A DNA stretch of 64,000 nt from Panacagrimonas sp041603235 (GTDB lineage: Bacteria > Pseudomonadota > Gammaproteobacteria > Nevskiales > Nevskiaceae). Both the position numbers and the translations under genes were made by a program. Where the stretch lies: NCBI GenBank assembly GCA_041603235.1, contig JBFIES010000001.1, positions 806,001-870,000 on the forward strand. The letters run 5' to 3'. Each line of letters begins with the position of its first letter. The stretch's first letter is position 1. Shown here piece after piece: positions 51,682-59,960 of the stretch. The notes under the pieces were generated by a model. It had not been told where the DNA came from and did no database searches. It was given only the letters and a program-made list of their open reading frames with translations.

Positions 51682-52029
51682 ATGAACAGGCTCATCACCG
51701 AGGACGAGCACAAGCAACTGCTGGAATACGGCCGGGTCCGGGCCGCTGGCCAAGTCATCGACCCGCTGCCCGTGGTGCGGTTGTTCACCCCGGACGCGCA
51801 CGCCACCTGGCTGCTGGTGTCGCTCGACCCCGCCGATGGCGACACGGCCTATGGCCTGATCGACCTGGGGTTGGGGATGCCCGAGCTGGGTGAGATCAAG
51901 CTGTCCGACCTCGCTTCCATCGTCGGGCCGCGCCAGCAGCCCGTGATGCGGGACCGGTATTTCCGGGCGGTGCGCCCGTTGTCGGAATACCTGCGGCTGG
52001 CCCAGGAGAACGGTTCCGTCCTCGATTGA
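51682..52029 (+). CDS. DUF2958-domain protein, copy 2
   Basis: A 115-residue protein with the same core as copy 1 (PVVRLFTPDAHATWLLVSLDPADGDTAYGLIDLGLGMPELGEIKLSDLASI). The two copies differ at many positions, so they are old paralogues or were acquired separately. An in-frame ATG at 51550 exists, but the start at 51682 has a purine-rich site (GAGGGGG) and matches copy 1. Confidence 0.9.
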   Translation: MNRLITEDEHKQLLEYGRVRAAGQVIDPLPVVRLFTPDAHATWLLVSLDPADGDTAYGLIDLGLGMPELGEIKLSDLASIVGPRQQPVMRDRYFRAVRPLSEYLRLAQENGSVLD

Positions 52030-52370
52030 GCCGCTCGCGCCACGGCCAAGCCGGGCGCATTGAGACTATTTCGGTCTTGCTCCAGACCTGTTAGGTCTTA
52101 GTCCGCACTGTTGCACCAAACCAGTGCTGCCCTGACGCAAACGGTCATGACGCCGGCCGCGCCATGAGGCACGGTGGATATCGCAGGAGGCCGCATTTCC
52201 TCGCGCGCCACCGTCGCATTCAGACGATCCACGCAATCCATCGGATGCTTTTCGTCTTGACACGCAAGTTACTAATCTACCAGCTTATTCACGATTGGAT
52301 GCTAGTTCGATGCGGTGACGTTTGCATGTGAACCCTGTGACGGCAGTCCTGCTCTACGGGAGTTTTCGTC
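52030..52370. promoter_or_regulatory. Regulatory region upstream of DUF2285 gene
   Basis: No gene. It has a perfect inverted repeat AGACCT-GTT-AGGTCT at 52084–52098 and a consensus -35 box TTGACA at 52257–52262; the -10 is unclear (TACCAG or TATTCA). This probably drives the replication and transfer gene cluster to the right. Confidence 0.55.
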
Positions 52371-53120
52371 ATGGCCGAGCCGCACCACCTCGCGCACTGG
52401 TATCCGACCGCCGCCTACCTCTACGTCCTGTGCTTGGACACGCTCGCGCTGGCCTGGGAGTACCTGCGCCGCCATCCCGACTACCGGCTCGACTGGCTGC
52501 GCCATGCAAGCCGCCCAGATGCTGCGCACCACTGGGGCTTGCGTCTGCTGGAAGACCCGGCCCTGGATGCGCGTGAGGCGCATCCAGCCTGGCTCCCCGG
52601 CCATGAGGCCGTGGTGCAGCTCTACCCCGACGCCGATCCGCCGCAGGATGCCGCTACCTTCGCCTTCTGGCGCATCCCCGGCCACAAGCAACTGCTCCAC
52701 GACGGCAAGGGGCTGGCGCTGACCGCGCGCAGCCCCGGCCATTGCCTGCGCTTCTCGCTGGCGCCTGGCGTGGAGGACGGGATGGCCGTGGCCCATACCT
52801 ATCGTGGCCGTGGGGCCACGCATGTGCTTGACACGCCTGCGCCGATGGCACGGCCCAGGCCGCCCCCTGCAGCGCTGCGGGAGCTGCACACCTTGCAGGC
52901 GCTCGACGCGACCCTGGCGGGCGCGTCCTTGCGCGAGGTGGCGGAGGGCTTGTTCGGTACCGATGCCGTGGCCGGTTGGTACAGCGACGGCGGCCTGCGC
53001 TCCAAAGTGCGCCGCCTGGTACGGCGCGGCGATGCACTGATGCGCGGCGGCTATCGCGCCTTAGCACACCTCCCACCGCTTGAGAAGGGTCGTTTTGAAG
53101 GGGACGCAAAACGACCCTGA
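52371..53120 (+). CDS. DUF2285-domain protein
   Basis: A 249-residue protein. The N terminus (AYLYVLCLDTLALAWEYLRRHPDYRLDWL) matches the transcriptional-regulator-like domain common before DUF2285, and the C-terminal half (LQALDATLAGASLREVAEGLFGTDAVAGWYSDGGLRSKVRRLVRRGDALMRGGYRALL-like) is DUF2285, a helical DNA-binding type. It is typical of Tn4371-like ICEs next to an AlpA-like gene and repA. Confidence 0.9.
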   Translation: MAEPHHLAHWYPTAAYLYVLCLDTLALAWEYLRRHPDYRLDWLRHASRPDAAHHWGLRLLEDPALDAREAHPAWLPGHEAVVQLYPDADPPQDAATFAFWRIPGHKQLLHDGKGLALTARSPGHCLRFSLAPGVEDGMAVAHTYRGRGATHVLDTPAPMARPRPPPAALRELHTLQALDATLAGASLREVAEGLFGTDAVAGWYSDGGLRSKVRRLVRRGDALMRGGYRALAHLPPLEKGRFEGDAKRP

Positions 53121-53203
53121 GCAGGAGCGCTTCGTTTTCTGAGACTGCCTCCATCCGGTTGCGCTGTGTGGCCGGAGCCCTGCAACCGATGGAGGTTCTC
53201 ACC

Positions 53204-53494
53204 ATGCGTCCTGCTCCCTTGCGGCCTGCTGCCGCACTCGCAACCAACCCGGCCGCTGCCGCGCAGCCACAGCGTTATCTGACCAACGACGAAGCCGCCG
53301 ACTATCTGCGGCTGTCGCCGCGCACGCTGGAGAAGCAGCGCGTGCTAGGTGGCGGCCCCAAGTTCCGCAAGTTCGGCCGCCGCGTTATGTACGCCGTGGC
53401 TGACCTCGATGCTTGGGCCGCCGAGCGCAGCTACGAAACCACGTCCGATCCCGAATACGCCGAGCAGCACTCGGCGGACGGCCGTGCGCGCTGA
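53204..53494 (+). CDS. AlpA/excisionase-type HTH protein
   Basis: A 96-residue protein with the winged-helix excisionase motif YLTNDEAADYLRLSPRTLEKQRVLGGGPKFRKFGRRVMYAVADLDAWAAER. The ATG at 53204 is preceded by GGAGG; an ATG at 53159 is less likely. In these ICEs it is the best candidate for a recombination directionality factor or a repA-region activator. Confidence 0.88.
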   Translation: MRPAPLRPAAALATNPAAAAQPQRYLTNDEAADYLRLSPRTLEKQRVLGGGPKFRKFGRRVMYAVADLDAWAAERSYETTSDPEYAEQHSADGRAR

Positions 53495-53520
53495 CCGCTG
53501 GCGCGCGGGTGGCCTTCGCC

Positions 53521-54372
53521 ATGTCCAGCTCTGCGCTGCCGTTCCGGCAGCCGCCCGTGCCGGAGCGCGAACAGCTCGACCTGTTCCGCGCCCTGCCGGG
53601 CGACATGGCGCCGCGCGACAGCCAGGACTTGATGGCCTTTCCGTTCTTCTCGCTGGCGAAGTCGCGGCGCGTGGCGCCTATCGACTTCCGCGCCAGCGGC
53701 ATCACGATCCGCGTGGAGGGCACGCAGGAGCATGGCATCGCGACGATTTGGGACGCGGACGTGCTGATCTGGGCGGCCTCGCAGATCGTGGAGGCGCGCG
53801 ACGCGGGCTTGCGCCCATCGCGGCTGATGCAGGCCACGCCCTACGAGATTCTGCGCTTCATCGGGCGCGGTACGTCGCTGCGCGACTACCAGCGCCTCAA
53901 GGCCGCGCTGGATCGTCTTCAGTCCACGACGGTGGCCACGTCGATCCGCGAGACCACGGGAAGACGGCTGCATCGCTTCTCGTGGATCAACGAGTGGAAG
54001 GAGCTGGCCGATGCCAAGGGCACGCCCTTGGGACTCGAATTGATCCTGCCGGACTGGTTCTTTGCCGGCGTCATGGACGCCGCCCTGGTGCTGACCATCG
54101 ACCCGGCGTATTTCCGGCTGACGGGCGGGATCGAGCGATGGCTGTACCGGCTGGTGCGCAAGCACGGTGGGCGCCAGCCGGGCGGCTGGCAGTTCGACTT
54201 CAGGCACCTGCACCGCAAGTCGGGCAGCACCGCGAAGCCTTACGACTTCGCCTGCGACCTGCGTGCGCTGGTCGCGCGGCAGTCGCTGCCGGGCTACGTG
54301 CTGGGCATCGAGCGACTGGATGGCGCCGAGCTGCTGACCTTCCGGCCCGTGCCGCAAACGGCACGGGGATAA
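53521..54372 (+). CDS. repA: Replication initiator protein A
   Basis: A 283-residue RepA of the plasmid/ICE family with LMAFPFFSLAKSRRVAPIDFR, ATIWDADVLIWAASQIVEAR, TPYEILRFIGRGTSLRDYQRLKAALDRLQSTTVATSI and LPDWFFAGVMDAALVLTIDPAYFRLTGGIERWLYRLVRKHGG. It implies autonomous replication of the excised circle. Direct repeats lie 25 nt after the stop, and parA follows. The ATG at 53521 was chosen because the frame upstream overlaps the AlpA gene. Confidence 0.92.
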   Translation: MSSSALPFRQPPVPEREQLDLFRALPGDMAPRDSQDLMAFPFFSLAKSRRVAPIDFRASGITIRVEGTQEHGIATIWDADVLIWAASQIVEARDAGLRPSRLMQATPYEILRFIGRGTSLRDYQRLKAALDRLQSTTVATSIRETTGRRLHRFSWINEWKELADAKGTPLGLELILPDWFFAGVMDAALVLTIDPAYFRLTGGIERWLYRLVRKHGGRQPGGWQFDFRHLHRKSGSTAKPYDFACDLRALVARQSLPGYVLGIERLDGAELLTFRPVPQTARG

Positions 54373-54396
54373 CCGGGACAAAGCCTGTGGACGGGC

Positions 54397-54460
54397 TCGT
54401 GCTATCAGGCGTGCCAGGTATCGTGCTATCAGGCGTGGGACTGTCGTGCTATCAGGCGTG
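54397..54460 (+). repeat. Three iterons between repA and parA
   Basis: The 17-bp sequence TCGTGCTATCAGGCGTG occurs exactly three times, at 54397, 54421 and 54444, with starts 24 and 23 bp apart. The spacing and place between repA and parA indicate RepA-binding iterons (an origin) or a partition site. A fourth copy with one mismatch is at 56687–56703. Confidence 0.85.
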
Positions 54461-54625
54461 TCTATCGGCCGCAAAGCCAATGCTGGCGCGGGTTTCGGCG
54501 TCCCTTAACTTCCCTAACTTAAATTCTCTAACTTTTAGTAGAAGCGCCGCGCCTCGGTGGACAACCACCACGCGGCACGAAAACCAGCAGCAACAGCCGG
54601 ACTTTCCAACGCGGAGGGCCAGGCC
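54461..54625. promoter_or_regulatory. AT-rich stretch before parA
   Basis: The segment 54505–54545 (TTAACTTCCCTAACTTAAAT and on) is the most AT-rich DNA of the ICE here. Next to the iterons it could be the duplex-unwinding element of an origin, or the parA promoter. Confidence 0.5.
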
Positions 54626-55264
54626 ATGATCGTCGCGCTGCTCAACCAGAAAGGCGGCGTGGGCAAGACCACGCTTGCCACCCACATCGCCGGCGAGCTG
54701 GCGATGCGCGGGCAGTCGGTCATCCTGCTGGATGCCGACCCGCAAGGCTCCGCGCTGGACTGGACGCAGCGCAGAAGCCAGCAAGGCTTGCCAAGGCTGT
54801 TCGGCGCCGTGGGCCTGGCACGCGAAACCTTGCACCAGGAGGCGCCAGACCTCGCCAGGCGAGCCGATCACGTCGTCATCGACGGGCCGCCGCGCATCGC
54901 CGCCTTGGCGCGCTCCGCGCTGCTGGCGGCAGAGCGCGTGCTGATTCCGGTGCAGCCCAGCCCCTACGACCTCTGGGCTTCTGCCGAGATGGTGGCGCTG
55001 ATCCGCGAGGCACAGGTGTTCCGGCCTGCGCTGCGCTCGGCCTTCGTCATCAATCGGCGCGTCAGCACCACCGTGATCGGGCGCGAAGCACGCAGCGCGC
55101 TGACCGAGCAGCCGCTTCCTGCGCTGCACGCGGAAGTGCATCAGCGCATCGTGTTCGCCGACAGCGTGGCCGCTGGCCGGCTCGCACGCGAGACGGCGCC
55201 CGACAGCTCCGCCGCGCGCGAAATCACCGCGCTGGTCGATGAACTGCTGCGGTGGCCGTCATGA
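54626..55264 (+). CDS. parA: ParA-family partition ATPase
   Basis: A 212-residue small ParA with the deviant Walker A NQKGGVGKTT (residues 7–16), LLDADPQGSALDW (Walker A' region) and VVIDGPP (Walker B). It lacks an N-terminal HTH, so it is of the ParA type Ib/orphan kind. The ATG at 54626 is preceded by GGAGG. It overlaps the next gene by 4 nt. Confidence 0.93.
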   Translation: MIVALLNQKGGVGKTTLATHIAGELAMRGQSVILLDADPQGSALDWTQRRSQQGLPRLFGAVGLARETLHQEAPDLARRADHVVIDGPPRIAALARSALLAAERVLIPVQPSPYDLWASAEMVALIREAQVFRPALRSAFVINRRVSTTVIGREARSALTEQPLPALHAEVHQRIVFADSVAAGRLARETAPDSSAAREITALVDELLRWPS

Positions 55265-55524
55265 GCACTCCTGCCAGCAAGCGCACGGGCAAGCGCATCG
55301 GCATCGGCGCCCGCCCGCCCGCGAATCCGCACGCCGAGGCGTGGATTCGCCAGGGCAGTGCCGATGACCTCCAGAAAGGCGACCTCTACACGGCCCGCCT
55401 GACCCTCGACATCACGCCCGCCATGCGGGCGCGCATCAAGGTATCGGCCTTCACGCAAGGCGTGACGGTGGCCGATCTGTTGCGCGCGCTGCTGGAACGG
55501 GAATTCCCGGAGAAGTCCTCATGA
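55261..55524 (+). CDS. Small ribbon-helix-helix-like partition partner
   Basis: An 87-residue protein with a basic flexible N terminus and a C-terminal RHH-like block (YTARLTLDITPAMRARIKVSAFTQGVTVADLLRALLEREFP). The size, layout and ATGA overlap with parA indicate a ParG-like centromere-binding partner. The iterons upstream could be its site. Confidence 0.8.
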   Translation: MSTPASKRTGKRIGIGARPPANPHAEAWIRQGSADDLQKGDLYTARLTLDITPAMRARIKVSAFTQGVTVADLLRALLEREFPEKSS

Positions 55525-56054
55525 ACACACCCGCCTCGACGGCTTCGATTGCATCGGCGGTGCCGTCCATCCCGCCTGTCGGCGTGGCCGACGGCGTGCC
55601 GCTGACGCGCGTTGCGCTCGCATACATCGACCAACGCTTCGACCTCTACCTGCGCTTCGGTGATCCTGCCCGCATCATCCGGTTCGACCGCTGGCGCCGC
55701 TGCGCGGTGTTCACGCCGAATGCGGTTCTCTGCCGCATCCGCTGGCAGGCCAACGACTACGGCACGATTCGCTGGCAGCTCATGGTGATGCAGGCGTGCA
55801 TGCCTATGGATGGCGCACAGCGCATCCCCGGTGTGCAGCCGGGCGCGCGCCTGTTGCTGCACGCCGAGGGTGAGCAATCGGTGCGCGCCGCGCTGGAGCG
55901 CATCGACGGAATCGAAGCGCTGGGCATCGCGCCCGCTTCCGCCTCGCCCGCCTACTGGCGCACGCTGGGCAATCGGCTCGCGGCGCGTCTGCCGCTGCCC
56001 GAGTACACCGCCGAGCGGCACGCCACCTGGCTGGCCGGGAGGGCGCTGCCATGA
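55521..56054 (+). CDS. DUF2840-domain protein
   Basis: A 177-residue protein with the DUF2840 pattern (LTRVALAYIDQRFDLYLRFGDPARIIRFDRWRRCAVFTPNAVLCRIRWQANDYGTIRWQLMVMQA). Function unknown. It overlaps both neighbours by 4 nt, so parA, the RHH gene, DUF2840 and traF form one translationally coupled operon, as in other Tn4371-type ICEs. Confidence 0.92.
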   Translation: MNTPASTASIASAVPSIPPVGVADGVPLTRVALAYIDQRFDLYLRFGDPARIIRFDRWRRCAVFTPNAVLCRIRWQANDYGTIRWQLMVMQACMPMDGAQRIPGVQPGARLLLHAEGEQSVRAALERIDGIEALGIAPASASPAYWRTLGNRLAARLPLPEYTAERHATWLAGRALP

Positions 56055-56650
56055 CGCTCCCATTCGCCGTTGCCGGTGCAACCGGCATCCAGCCGCGTCC
56101 TCGTTCGCGCCTGTGCGCTCGCATCGTTCTGGCGGGTCTATCCGCCTGCGGCCTCGCTGCCCTGGCCTGGGCGTCCTTCGTGCATCCGCTGCCGCGCCTG
56201 ACCTACAACCCGTCCGACAGCGTGGCGGTCGGCTGGTATCGCGTCGATCCGCTCGACCATCGCACCAGCTCGCCGCCACGTCGGCTGGAAGTGGGCAGCA
56301 TCGTGCTGGTTCCGCTACCCGCCGAAGCTGCCGCGCTCGCTGCGCAGCGCGGCTACCTGCCGACGCGCATCCCGCTGCTCAAGCGCGTGGGCGCGGTGGC
56401 GCCGCAAGAGGTGTGCATCGCCGACGGCAGCGTCCGCATCAACGGCGTGCCTTCGGCCGCCGTGCTGCCTGCCGATCGCTGGGGCCGACCACTGCCATCC
56501 TGGGAGCAGTGCCGCCACCTTCGGCCTGGCGAGCTGTTCCTGCTCAGCGTCACCAATCCGGCGTCATTCGACAGCCGGTATTTCGGACCGGTCAGTGCAT
56601 CCGCCGTGATCGGCGTCGCGCGCCCGGTCTGGCTGGAGTCGCGCCCATGA
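56051..56650 (+). CDS. traF: Conjugation signal peptidase TraF (S26 family)
   Basis: A 199-residue protein with an N-terminal membrane segment (about residues 24–43) and the S26 peptidase motifs: catalytic Ser in NPSDSVAVGWYR, the Lys segment IPLLKRVGAVAPQEVC, and GELFLLSVTNPASFDSRYFGPVS. TraF of RP4 processes and cyclises the TrbC pilin. Its trb partners are expected beyond the window. Confidence 0.93.
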   Translation: MTLPFAVAGATGIQPRPRSRLCARIVLAGLSACGLAALAWASFVHPLPRLTYNPSDSVAVGWYRVDPLDHRTSSPPRRLEVGSIVLVPLPAEAAALAAQRGYLPTRIPLLKRVGAVAPQEVCIADGSVRINGVPSAAVLPADRWGRPLPSWEQCRHLRPGELFLLSVTNPASFDSRYFGPVSASAVIGVARPVWLESRP

Positions 56651-57110
56651 TGGCCGCCGATTCGCTGCACGTCGCCGTGCGTCCTGTCGTGCTATCCGGC
56701 GTGTCATTCCGACTGCTATTGCCATGTCGTCGCGCGTGCAGTGCGAGCGCATCCGCGCGGCACTTCGCGCTGCCTCCGGCGCAGCCGTCCCACGTGCAGG
56801 CGTCTTGCCTCGAACACGGCTGGCCTGCGGCCATCGCCGCGTTCGCCGGTGCGCTGGCTGCTGGTGCAGCCTTGCCACCGGGCCGCAGTTGCCGGGAGCG
56901 AAAACCTGGAGTGCTAGGGGAGGCAAATGCGGAAGGCAAGACAAAAGGGTGCGGCACCTGTCGGCCCGCAAAGCCAGTCTGCACATGGGGGTGGCGCGAC
57001 ACGCAGCGGCTTCGCCGCCGTGCCGCGTGAGGCGCGAAGCCCGCGCCGATGCGGGCATGTCCGCGTGCTTCGCACGCCCGGACACGCCAGAACTTGCAAG
57101 GAGCACAGCC
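56651..57110. other. Region between traF and the relaxase; candidate oriT
   Basis: About 460 bp. A weak frame (56647–57030, 127 residues) overlaps the traF stop, but its composition is poor and I do not call it a gene. The region contains the variant iteron at 56687–56703 (TCGTGCTATCCGGCGTG) and GC-rich inverted repeats around 57000–57030 (CAGCGGCTTCGCCGCCGTGCC). The DNA just before a relaxase gene is the usual place of oriT; the nick site cannot be assigned. Confidence 0.45.
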
Positions 57111-59093
57111 ATGACCGACCGCCGCGACGACGATTTCCGCATCCGTCCCAGCGCCCCGAAGAACCGGGGCCAGAGCTTCGTCTCCAAGGTACTCAAGCAG
57201 GCGGGCAAGGCCAGCAGCGGCAAGTCGGCGGTGCGCCGTCCTGGCGGCAGTAGCAAGAGTGCCGGCTCCGGCCAGCGGCCCGGCTCACGCTTGGGACGCG
57301 GCCACACGGCGGCGCGCTTCGCGGGGGCGAAGCTCACGTCCATGTCGCGGCGTGTGACCATCAAGACGCTGCTGCTCAATCAGCACCGAGCCAGCCCGCA
57401 GTCGCTTGCCAAGCACCTGCGCTATATCGAGCGCGATGGTGTGGGCCGCGATGGCGAGTCGGGCCAAGCCTACGGGCCGCAGACCGATGCCGCCGACCTC
57501 GATGCGTTCAAGGAACGCTGCGCCGACGACCGGCATCACTTCCGCTTCATCCTTTCGCCCGAAGATGGCGCGGAGCTGGAAGACCTGCGCACCTATACCC
57601 GGCACCTCATGGGTCGCATGGAGGCCGACCTTGGCACGGGCCTCGATTGGGTGGCCGTCAATCACTGGAACACCGACAACCCGCACACGCACATCGTCGT
57701 GCGCGGGCGCGACGACACCGGCAAAGACCTCATCATCGCGGGCGACTACATCGCCGATGGGTTCCGCCATCGCGCCGCCGAACTGGCGACCGAATGGCTG
57801 GGCCCGCGCACCGAGCTGGAGATCCAGCAGACCTTGCGGCGCGAGGTGGATCAGGAGCGGTGGACGAGCCTGGATCGCACCTTGAAGCGCGAGGCCGGCG
57901 ACGATGGCATGGTGCATGTCGAACGGCTCAACGAACCCCGACTGCAACGCCAGCGTCTGCTGCTGATCGGCAGGTTGCAGCGTTTGCAGCGCCTGGGCCT
58001 GGCCGACGAGGCCCAGCCCGGCACGTGGACCGTCCACAACGATGCGGAAAAGACCCTGCGCGCCCTGGGCGAGCGCGGCGACATCATCCGCACCATGCAG
58101 CGGGCCATGCGCGGCGAGCCGCGCGAACTGGCGGTGTTCGAGCCTGGGGACGATGGCCGAACCATCCTCGGCCGCGTGGCCGCGAAGGGGCTGGCCGACG
58201 AACTGCACGACCGGGGCTATCTGGTCATCGACGGCGTGGACGGCATGGCCCACTACGTTGCGCTCAACGCCCGCGACGAGCTGGCGAACTATCCGACCGG
58301 CGCTGTGGTGGAGGCAAGGAGATCGGCTGACGTGCGCGCGGCCGACAAGAACATCGCCGCGTTGGCGAGCGATGGCCTGTACCGCACCGACCACCACCTT
58401 GCCATCGCGCAGGGTCAGGCCCTGCCCGGCCGCGATCCGCAGGAAGTGGTCGCGTCCCACGTCCGCCGGCTGGAAGCCTTGCGCCGTGCCGGTATCGTGG
58501 AACGGGTGGCCGAGGGGCTATGGAAGGTGCCGGGCGACCTGCCCGAGCAGGGCCGTCGCTACGATGCGCAGCGCCTGGGCGGCGTGGCGGTGGAGCTGAA
58601 ATCGCACCTGCCCATCGAGCGGCAGGCCCGCGTGATCGGAGCCACCTGGCTCGACCAGCAGTTGATCGGCGGCGGCTCGGGCCTGGGCAACCTGGGCTTT
58701 GGCAGCGAGGTCAACCAGGCGATGCAGCAGCGCGCCGAATTCCTGGCCGAACAGGGGCTGGCAGAGCGGCGCGGGCAGCGCGTAATCCTCGCGCGCAATC
58801 TATTGGCGACACTACGCGATCGGGATGTGATTCGGGCTGCCAAGGATATTGCCACCGAAACCGGGCTGAAACACCGTCTGGCGGCCGATGGCCAGCGCGT
58901 GACCGGCATCTACCGACGCAGCCTCATGCTCGCCAGTGGCCGCTTTGCCATGCTCGATGATGGTATGGGGTTCAGCTTGGTGCCATGGACGCCTGTCATC
59001 GAACAACGACTCGGCATGCTGATTTCTGCGCAGGTACATGGTGGCACCGTATCCTGGCAAATCCGACGGCAGCAGGGTTTATCCGTTACCTGA
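57111..59093 (+). CDS. rlxS: Relaxase with DUF3363 domain (RlxS type)
   Basis: A 660-residue relaxase. After a basic, low-complexity N terminus (residues ~1–75) comes the relaxase fold: a likely catalytic Tyr at 105 (KHLRYIERDG) and the metal-binding motif with H185, D189, H192 and H194 (NHWNTDNPHTHIVVRG). The C-terminal half is DUF3363. It nicks at oriT and leads DNA transfer; this family is the hallmark relaxase of Tn4371-type ICEs. The ATG at 57111 follows AAGGAG; an in-frame ATG far upstream at 56724 is rejected. Confidence 0.93.
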   Translation: MTDRRDDDFRIRPSAPKNRGQSFVSKVLKQAGKASSGKSAVRRPGGSSKSAGSGQRPGSRLGRGHTAARFAGAKLTSMSRRVTIKTLLLNQHRASPQSLAKHLRYIERDGVGRDGESGQAYGPQTDAADLDAFKERCADDRHHFRFILSPEDGAELEDLRTYTRHLMGRMEADLGTGLDWVAVNHWNTDNPHTHIVVRGRDDTGKDLIIAGDYIADGFRHRAAELATEWLGPRTELEIQQTLRREVDQERWTSLDRTLKREAGDDGMVHVERLNEPRLQRQRLLLIGRLQRLQRLGLADEAQPGTWTVHNDAEKTLRALGERGDIIRTMQRAMRGEPRELAVFEPGDDGRTILGRVAAKGLADELHDRGYLVIDGVDGMAHYVALNARDELANYPTGAVVEARRSADVRAADKNIAALASDGLYRTDHHLAIAQGQALPGRDPQEVVASHVRRLEALRRAGIVERVAEGLWKVPGDLPEQGRRYDAQRLGGVAVELKSHLPIERQARVIGATWLDQQLIGGGSGLGNLGFGSEVNQAMQQRAEFLAEQGLAERRGQRVILARNLLATLRDRDVIRAAKDIATETGLKHRLAADGQRVTGIYRRSLMLASGRFAMLDDGMGFSLVPWTPVIEQRLGMLISAQVHGGTVSWQIRRQQGLSVT

Positions 59094-59140
59094 CGCCAGC
59101 AGCAATTAAGCACCCACCGACCGGATGCGTCTACAGCCGT

Positions 59141-59929
59141 TCAGCGTCCGGCAAACTGCGGGACTTGCTTTGCGACGAACGCGCGGACCGCTTCCAGCGA
59201 ATCTGTGGTTTTCGAGGCTCGATTCATTTCGGCCGCCTCCAGCCTCAATGAGGTCGCCAGATCACTCTCGAAGGCAGCGAGTTGCAGGCGCTTGGCGCCC
59301 GCATAACCTTGCGTTGGTCCGACCGAAAATTGCACCGCCATACGCCGCGCTTCGTCCAGCAGGCTCTCGCCAGGAACCACTTTCTCGACCAATCCCCAGG
59401 CCAAGGCCTCGTCCGAACTGACTACGCGATTGGTCAAGATCATGTCTCGTGCGCGTCGTCCACCCACTGCGCGTGGAAGTAGCCAGCTGATGCCGAAATC
59501 CCCCGCGTATCCGAGGCCGGTATGGGCCGCCACAAACTTCGTCCCACTTGCGGCAATCAGGTAGTCAGAGGCCAAGGCAAGCCCGAGGCTGCCTCCGGCG
59601 ACCGCGCCTTGTACGGCACAGACCACCGGGAATGGCAAGCTGGCAAATTGAGGAATCATGCGTTCCGCCACCCTCAATTCGTCATCGACCAAGGTAGACA
59701 ACTCATCGCCTGCGGCCAACATTTCATCGATGTCGCCGCCACAACTGAACATCCGGCCCTCGCCGCGCAGCAGCAAAGCGCGAATCGAGTCGTCACGCTC
59801 GACGTCTGCAATGACGCCAGCGAGCGCGTTGACGACAGACGTGCTCAGCGCATTCTTTTTCTGGGGCGCATTGAGTGTGATGGTGGCAACAGCACCATGC
59901 TTTTCGAGAATGACCGGATTTCCAGACAT
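59141..59929 (-). CDS. Enoyl-CoA hydratase/isomerase family protein
   Basis: A 262-residue crotonase: FSCGGDIDEMLAAG (first oxyanion segment), VVCAVQGAVAGGSLGLALASDYLIAA and GLGYAGDFGISWLLPRAVG. The two classical catalytic Glu positions do not appear to be Glu, so it may act as an isomerase or on an unusual acyl-CoA. It is the last gene of a five-gene beta-oxidation operon running leftward toward the relaxase, which it faces with only 47 nt between the stops. Confidence 0.9.
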   Translation of the reverse strand: MSGNPVILEKHGAVATITLNAPQKKNALSTSVVNALAGVIADVERDDSIRALLLRGEGRMFSCGGDIDEMLAAGDELSTLVDDELRVAERMIPQFASLPFPVVCAVQGAVAGGSLGLALASDYLIAASGTKFVAAHTGLGYAGDFGISWLLPRAVGGRRARDMILTNRVVSSDEALAWGLVEKVVPGESLLDEARRMAVQFSVGPTQGYAGAKRLQLAAFESDLATSLRLEAAEMNRASKTTDSLEAVRAFVAKQVPQFAGR

Positions 59930-59960
59930 GACGCTTCCTGATTGGTCAAGATTTCAGGCG

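Noticed and set aside
56687..56703. RP4-like nick site reading of GCTATCCGGC
   Set aside because: It resembles the IncP nick sequence only loosely and matches the iterons far better; no nick position is claimed.
56647..57030. Possible 127-residue gene between traF and the relaxase
   Set aside because: It overlaps the traF stop in the manner of a coupled gene but its composition is disordered and Cys/Arg-rich with no family pattern; noted only within the candidate oriT region.
57285..58460. 391-residue minus-strand frame opposite the relaxase
   Set aside because: The plus strand encodes a complete relaxase with catalytic motifs; the antisense product has no recognisable domain.
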